The notes under the pieces are model-generated. The model searched no databases and was not told the origin of the DNA. It saw only the letters and a list, made by a program, of their open reading frames with translations. From Ectopseudomonas composti (GTDB taxonomy: Bacteria; Pseudomonadota; Gammaproteobacteria; Pseudomonadales; Pseudomonadaceae), in NCBI GenBank assembly GCA_946886245.1, contig CAMPIF010000137.1:1-9350 (forward strand): 9,350 nucleotides of DNA, in the 5' to 3' direction. Both the position numbers and the translations under genes were made by a program. Positions 6,262 through 9,350 of the stretch are shown here, piece by piece (the first letter of the stretch is position 1; each line of letters opens with the position of its first letter).

Positions 6262-7572
6262 TTACTGCAATTCGTTGGTGAAACGTCCAACCGCTCCAAC
6301 CACTTGCTTAGCACCGTCCTGGATTTCCACAATCACGGTACCGGCCTGGTTGGCCAGTGCCAGGCCATGATCGGCTTGCTCACGGCTACTGAACATCTCT
6401 CGCACAGCTCGCTCGGCAAGCGCCTGATTCTCCTGCACTACGGTGACGATTTCTTCTGTGGCTTCGCTGGTTCGACCAGCCAGCTTACGCACCTCATCGG
6501 CTACTACGGCGAAACCGCGTCCATGCTCACCCGCACGGGCGGCTTCAATGGCAGCATTGAGTGCCAGCAAGTTGGTCTGGGAAGCAATGCTACCAATGGT
6601 CTGAACGATTGAGCTGATCAACAACGATTGTTCACCAAGCGCCTCAATACTCTCGGTGGCCGATTGCATTTGTACAGCAATGCTCTGCATGGTCTGAACA
6701 GTTTGCTGCACGACTTCAGCCCCGCGCGCGGCACTCACATCCGTTTGTTGAGAAACGCCATAGGCAACGCCTGCCGCCTCCCGCACCTGGGTTTCCCGAG
6801 CCACTTGTTCAGTCACGACGCTAGCGAATTTCACCACCTTGGATAACTTTCCTTCGGCGTCATGAACGGGGTTATACGTCGCCTCCAGCCAAACCTCTTG
6901 ACCTCTGCTGTCGATCCGTTTGAAGCGATTAGCCACGTATTCACCACGGTTGAGCGTCTTCCAAAAGGCTGCATATTGAGGAGCGTTCGCCTCTTCAGGC
7001 AGACAAAAAATGCTGTGATGTTTCCCGGTAATCTGGCCGAGCGAATAGCCCATGGCAGCAAGAAACTGCTGATTGGCGGTGATGACCGTACCGTCCAGAT
7101 TAAAATGGATGACCGCAGTGGAGCGGATCAACGCGTCAATTAAAGCCTCGTTTTCTTTTGCTTTTTCGAGGGCCTGACTGATCTCGCTGCCGTACCCCTG
7201 GACGTGGGACAGCTTTCCGTCCTCGCCTTTGATTGGAAACCAATTCAGCTTTATCCAGGCGAGGCTCCCGTCGGCTCGCAGATAGCGGTAGTCATCACTC
7301 ACCGGCTCAAACTTCGAGATAGCCATATTGAATGAATGAAAGCAGGGCAGACTTTTCACGTAGGGGGGAACAATCGCTGACAGCGGACGCCCCCGAAGAT
7401 CATTGGTGTATCCGAGAGCCTTAGCAAAATTCGCGTTGAACTCGCAGATGTTGAATTGCGCATCGAGTCTGATGGAGAGCATGCTTCGTTCCATCTGCTC
7501 AGCCTGTTGACGCAGCAGATACAGTTCCGCACTCTGGTCTTCTAGTGTTTTCTTAAGGGCACGGTTGAACAT
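6262..7572 (-). CDS. Soluble chemoreceptor with two PAS domains (BdlA-like methyl-accepting chemotaxis protein)
   Basis: The 436-residue protein has a short N-terminal coiled coil (about 7-30; [20 protein letters not shown]). It is followed by PAS1 (about 31-130, with [15 protein letters not shown]), PAS2 (about 148-258, with [21 protein letters not shown]) and a signalling domain. The signalling hairpin tip is [20 protein letters not shown] through [18 protein letters not shown] (329-375), the CheA/CheW contact region. No membrane segment or signal peptide is present, so it is cytoplasmic. Architecture and length resemble BdlA of Pseudomonas aeruginosa, a biofilm-dispersal receptor; orthology is not shown. 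It probably senses an internal redox or energy cue through the PAS domains. ATG at 7572 is preferred over an in-frame ATG at 7635 because GGAG lies 6 nt upstream and the family begins MFN. Codon use and base composition are clearly less GC-rich than in the oxygenase operon, which suggests separate acquisition. Confidence 0.93.
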   Translation of the reverse strand: MFNRALKKTLEDQSAELYLLRQQAEQMERSMLSIRLDAQFNICEFNANFAKALGYTNDLRGRPLSAIVPPYVKSLPCFHSFNMAISKFEPVSDDYRYLRADGSLAWIKLNWFPIKGEDGKLSHVQGYGSEISQALEKAKENEALIDALIRSTAVIHFNLDGTVITANQQFLAAMGYSLGQITGKHHSIFCLPEEANAPQYAAFWKTLNRGEYVANRFKRIDSRGQEVWLEATYNPVHDAEGKLSKVVKFASVVTEQVARETQVREAAGVAYGVSQQTDVSAARGAEVVQQTVQTMQSIAVQMQSATESIEALGEQSLLISSIVQTIGSIASQTNLLALNAAIEAARAGEHGRGFAVVADEVRKLAGRTSEATEEIVTVVQENQALAERAVREMFSSREQADHGLALANQAGTVIVEIQDGAKQVVGAVGRFTNELQ

Positions 7573-8110
7573 TAACGTCTCCACAGAATTAGGTAGATAG
7601 CGATTCGCAACGGAATCTTTGTCATTCCCAGGCAAGACCTACCGGCCCGCTGCGAATTATTCAGTACAGACTTGCAACTGCATTCCGAGCAGGAGAAATG
7701 CTTGGCCTAGACGCACTGCCCCGGCTTGAGCCGATCATGGTTTCCCCGACATTTCTGTTGTGCCTTGCGAAAGTCAGTCACGCCCCACGCGGGTCTGCCG
7801 ACGGCCATTAAGCGCCCTCGTTGTACTGCCAACCCCGCTCTACCCGATAGTCAATGCCTTCCGCTTGCCGTCGCACATCTTGTACAGACCCTAGGTGCCG
7901 TAGCAGCTTCAGCACGGTGTGATCACCAAGTTACTGCCACCGACCAGCAGCGCCTGCCCTCATGTGCCCTGCCAGGCTGCCTGCCCTAGGAAACATCAGC
8001 CAGAAAGCACCGGGCATGATGCGATCTTTTTCAATCAGGGGCTGCCAGGCACTCGTTCATAAGATCTCGAGGCAGGCGCTGTAGAAAATGCAGGCAGGCA
8101 TGGACAGCGC

Positions 8111-8148
8111 CAAAACATGTACAAATTATATATTTTGTACAGGTTTTG
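8111..8148. promoter_or_regulatory. AT-rich operator-like dyad (15-bp arms, 14 of 15 matching)
   Basis: CAAAACATGTACAAA (8111-8125) and TTTGTACAGGTTTTG (8134-8148) are inverted repeats with one mismatch around TTATATAT. Each arm contains the half-site TTTGTAC, which resembles dyads bound by GntR- or TetR-type repressors (family resemblance only). The AT content contrasts sharply with the surrounding DNA. No intact gene starts nearby on either strand, so it may be a control region left behind by a lost gene. Confidence 0.5.
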
Positions 8149-8160
8149 TCCAGCAATAGA

Positions 8161-8187
8161 GTAACCTGTCGTCGGGCTGTAGGTTAC
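8161..8187. repeat. Inverted repeat GTAACCT-N13-AGGTTAC
   Basis: The perfect 7-bp arms 8161-8167 and 8181-8187 are separated by 13 bp, starting 12 bp after the AT-rich dyad. No T tract follows. It may be a second operator or a small hairpin of the same lost control region. Confidence 0.4.
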
Positions 8188-8789
8188 GAAGCATGCGCTG
8201 CGGTACCGACGATAAGTCTCGATGGCACGATTCTGTGGGGCTGGAGGCTGGGGACACTTGTTGCAGAAACAACCGAGAACCATATTGTTGCCCGCGTTCA
8301 CTCTGCGACCCGCTATCAGAGCCTCGAGAATGGGCTCGATGAAACTGGTGCTGGAGGTGCTGGGAGCACTCACTGTAAGGACCGAAGCAAGCCAGGCGCC
8401 CATCGCGATCTCATATCGCCACTGCGGGGCTGGAGGGAATGTGTTCACTGCCGGCTGACCCCGGCAAGGGTTGCAATGACCTCAACGTACTCGGCAACTC
8501 ACCATGACTGCCAGCTCTCCGAGCGAAGTGAAACGTCACTCATTGCGGGGCTTCTAGGCCGATGAGGTCGGGCGGGTGCTGCTGGTTACCGACATTGCAT
8601 GGACAGACTGGCTCCCAGAAGTGCACGGCACGGGTCGCGCCAGGCAGCAAGACGGGCCGGCCAAGCCGACCCGAATCGCTTGTGCATGCGGCCAGGTGCG
8701 AAACATCGGTTTCATGGTGATACCCAGACCAGCCGGACATCCCCCATTTCAACCATGCCACCAGGTGATGCGATCAAACCAAGACCGAC

Positions 8790-9200
8790 TCAATTGCCTC
8801 GGTATGTCGAAAAACCATAGGGGCTGAGCAGCAGCGGGATGTGGTAGTGCGGCACGGTACCATCGACCTCGAAGATCACAGGCACCTCGGGGAAGAAGCT
8901 TTTCGTATCGTGCTTCGCGAACCACTCGCCGGTCTTGAACGTCACGCGGTAGATGCCCTTCTCAAGTGCCTTGTCTTGCGGATACAGGGCAGTGATACGC
9001 CCCTGCTCGTTGGTGACACCGTCATTGAGCGCCTGCCAGTTCTGGCCATCCTTCTTCTCCAACGTGACGGTCACGGCTGGCGACGGCAGCCCGTCCTGCA
9101 GGTTCAGCACATGAACACTGAGTGGGTTGGCATCTGCCAACGCCAAGGAAGAAAGGCCGCTCAGAATTGCACCAGCCAGAAGGGTTCTGAGAGCTTTCAT
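8790..9200 (-). CDS. Transthyretin-like 5-hydroxyisourate hydrolase with signal peptide (periplasmic)
   Basis: The family hydrolyses 5-hydroxyisourate, the product of urate oxidation, to OHCU in the ureide pathway. The protein has 136 residues. Residues 1-22 are a Sec-type signal peptide (KALRT then a hydrophobic core, cleavage likely after ALA), so the mature enzyme is periplasmic. Family motifs are HVLNLQDGLPS with His30, GRITALYP with Arg68, and HYHIPLLLSPYGFSTYRG with His118 and His120. These cover the His/Arg/His active-site set. The family's C-terminal signature is YRG[ST]; here the chain ends Y133-R-G-N136, so the last residue is Asn (codon AAT, one base from AGT Ser). ATG at 9200 has GGAG 7 nt upstream and lies 14 bases after the stop of the upstream GlcG/HbpS-like gene, so the two probably form an operon. 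No other purine-degradation gene is visible. A related periplasmic transthyretin-like role is possible. Confidence 0.92.
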   Translation of the reverse strand: MKALRTLLAGAILSGLSSLALADANPLSVHVLNLQDGLPSPAVTVTLEKKDGQNWQALNDGVTNEQGRITALYPQDKALEKGIYRVTFKTGEWFAKHDTKSFFPEVPVIFEVDGTVPHYHIPLLLSPYGFSTYRGN

Positions 9201-9214
9201 GCTGTATCTCCGGT

Positions 9215-9350
9215 TTATTGGTGGATGGAAAGAATCTGGTCGATGGCCTTGAGTGCGCAGGCCTCATCATTGGCAGCACCACCCGCCCCTGCGACGCCAA
9301 TCGCACCGATGACCTGATCACCGACTTTTAGTGGTACGCCGCCGCCCAAC
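9215..9350 (-). CDS. GlcG/HbpS-type (DUF336) haem-binding-like protein, C-terminal fragment
   Basis: The last 44 residues are visible; the 5' part lies beyond the right edge. The reading frame gives LGGGVPLKVGDQVIGAIGVA, then GAGGAANDEACALKAIDQIL and SIHQ. This is the characteristic C-terminal segment of the GlcG/HbpS family (GG.P....G..iGaiGvSG....qDe.cA.a...a). Family members include the haem-binding HbpS and proteins of unknown role next to glycolate or secreted-enzyme genes. The gene lies 14 bases upstream of the hydroxyisourate hydrolase gene in the same direction and is probably co-transcribed with it. Whether it is exported cannot be seen, because the N-terminus is missing. Confidence 0.85.
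   Translation of the reverse strand, partial: LGGGVPLKVGDQVIGAIGVAGAGGAANDEACALKAIDQILSIHQ

Larger units (their letters stand above)
7573..8789. other. 1.2-kb stretch with no recognisable gene
   Basis: Open frames here (plus 7726-7989 and 8146-8565; minus 8035-8448 and 8540-8761) lack Shine-Dalgarno sites, known motifs and normal amino-acid composition. They are rich in Cys, Arg, Pro and Ser, and all six frames carry frequent stops. I find no transposase, tRNA or repeat array. The recognisable structure is two dyads around 8111-8187. The 7573-7700 part should hold the chemoreceptor promoter, though no clear sigma-70 or FliA-type boxes stand out. The region is probably decayed coding DNA. Confidence 0.55.

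Noticed and set aside
7620..7700. FliA-type (sigma-28) promoter before the chemoreceptor
   Set aside because: A GCCGGTAG segment resembles the -10 box GCCGATAA, but no good -35 box lies at the right distance.
8035..8448. A minus-strand frame of 137 codons
   Set aside because: There is no Shine-Dalgarno site and no known motif, its composition is odd, and it overlaps another open frame and the AT-rich dyad.
8146..8565. A plus-strand frame of 139 codons starting within the AT-rich dyad
   Set aside because: No ribosome binding site or recognisable domain; its ATG-like start falls in the right arm of the dyad. I could not support a protein.

Overview
The window looks like a chromosomal accessory segment of a Pseudomonas or close relative. 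This rests on high-GC, strongly biased codons in the left half, on protein families typical of that genus, and on Shine-Dalgarno-coupled operon structure. All genes I can support lie on the minus strand, so the biological reading order runs from high to low coordinates. The genus is an inference; no marker gene is present.

Left block (1-5731): a LysR-type regulator (4805-5731) is followed by a four-gene operon. It encodes a Rieske non-haem iron oxygenase alpha subunit (3200-4390), an aldehyde dehydrogenase (1741-3186), a rubredoxin fused to a rubredoxin reductase (329-1735), and a DadA/PuuB-like FAD amine oxidase that runs off the left edge (1-318). Each stop lies 5-13 bases before the next start, and the ribosome binding sites touch or overlap the stops. 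The oxygenase has Glu (E218) where most Rieske oxygenases carry the bridging Asp. This is a trait of the carnitine-monooxygenase (CntA/YeaW) type. With the amine oxidase and aldehyde dehydrogenase, it points to catabolism of a quaternary or N-alkyl amine (inference; the substrate is unknown). The rubredoxin-reductase fusion would be the obvious electron supply, but its frame is broken by an in-frame TAG at codon 300. The motifs on both sides of the stop are intact, so this is a recent nonsense mutation or a sequence error.

Operator region (4391-4804): between regulator and operon lie a perfect 16-bp-arm palindrome (4499-4537) containing a symmetrical T-N11-A core, and a second 7-bp-arm dyad (4461-4487). 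Both are good candidates for LysR-type regulator binding.

Middle block (5732-7572): an intergenic stretch with a 14-bp inverted repeat leads to a soluble two-PAS methyl-accepting chemotaxis protein (6262-7572), resembling BdlA and visibly lower in GC than the left block. Directly after its stop, in the same frame, is a short remnant of the C-terminal helix of a different chemoreceptor (6082-6261).

Right block (7573-9350): about 1.2 kb holds no recognisable gene but contains an AT-rich operator-like dyad (8111-8148). Beyond it is a two-gene unit: a secreted transthyretin-like 5-hydroxyisourate hydrolase (8790-9200) with an unusual C-terminus (YRGN instead of YRGS/T), and the 3' end of a GlcG/HbpS-type protein gene (9215-9350) that continues past the right edge.

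The most interesting item is the oxygenase operon, with its rubredoxin-type electron chain and its amber-interrupted reductase.
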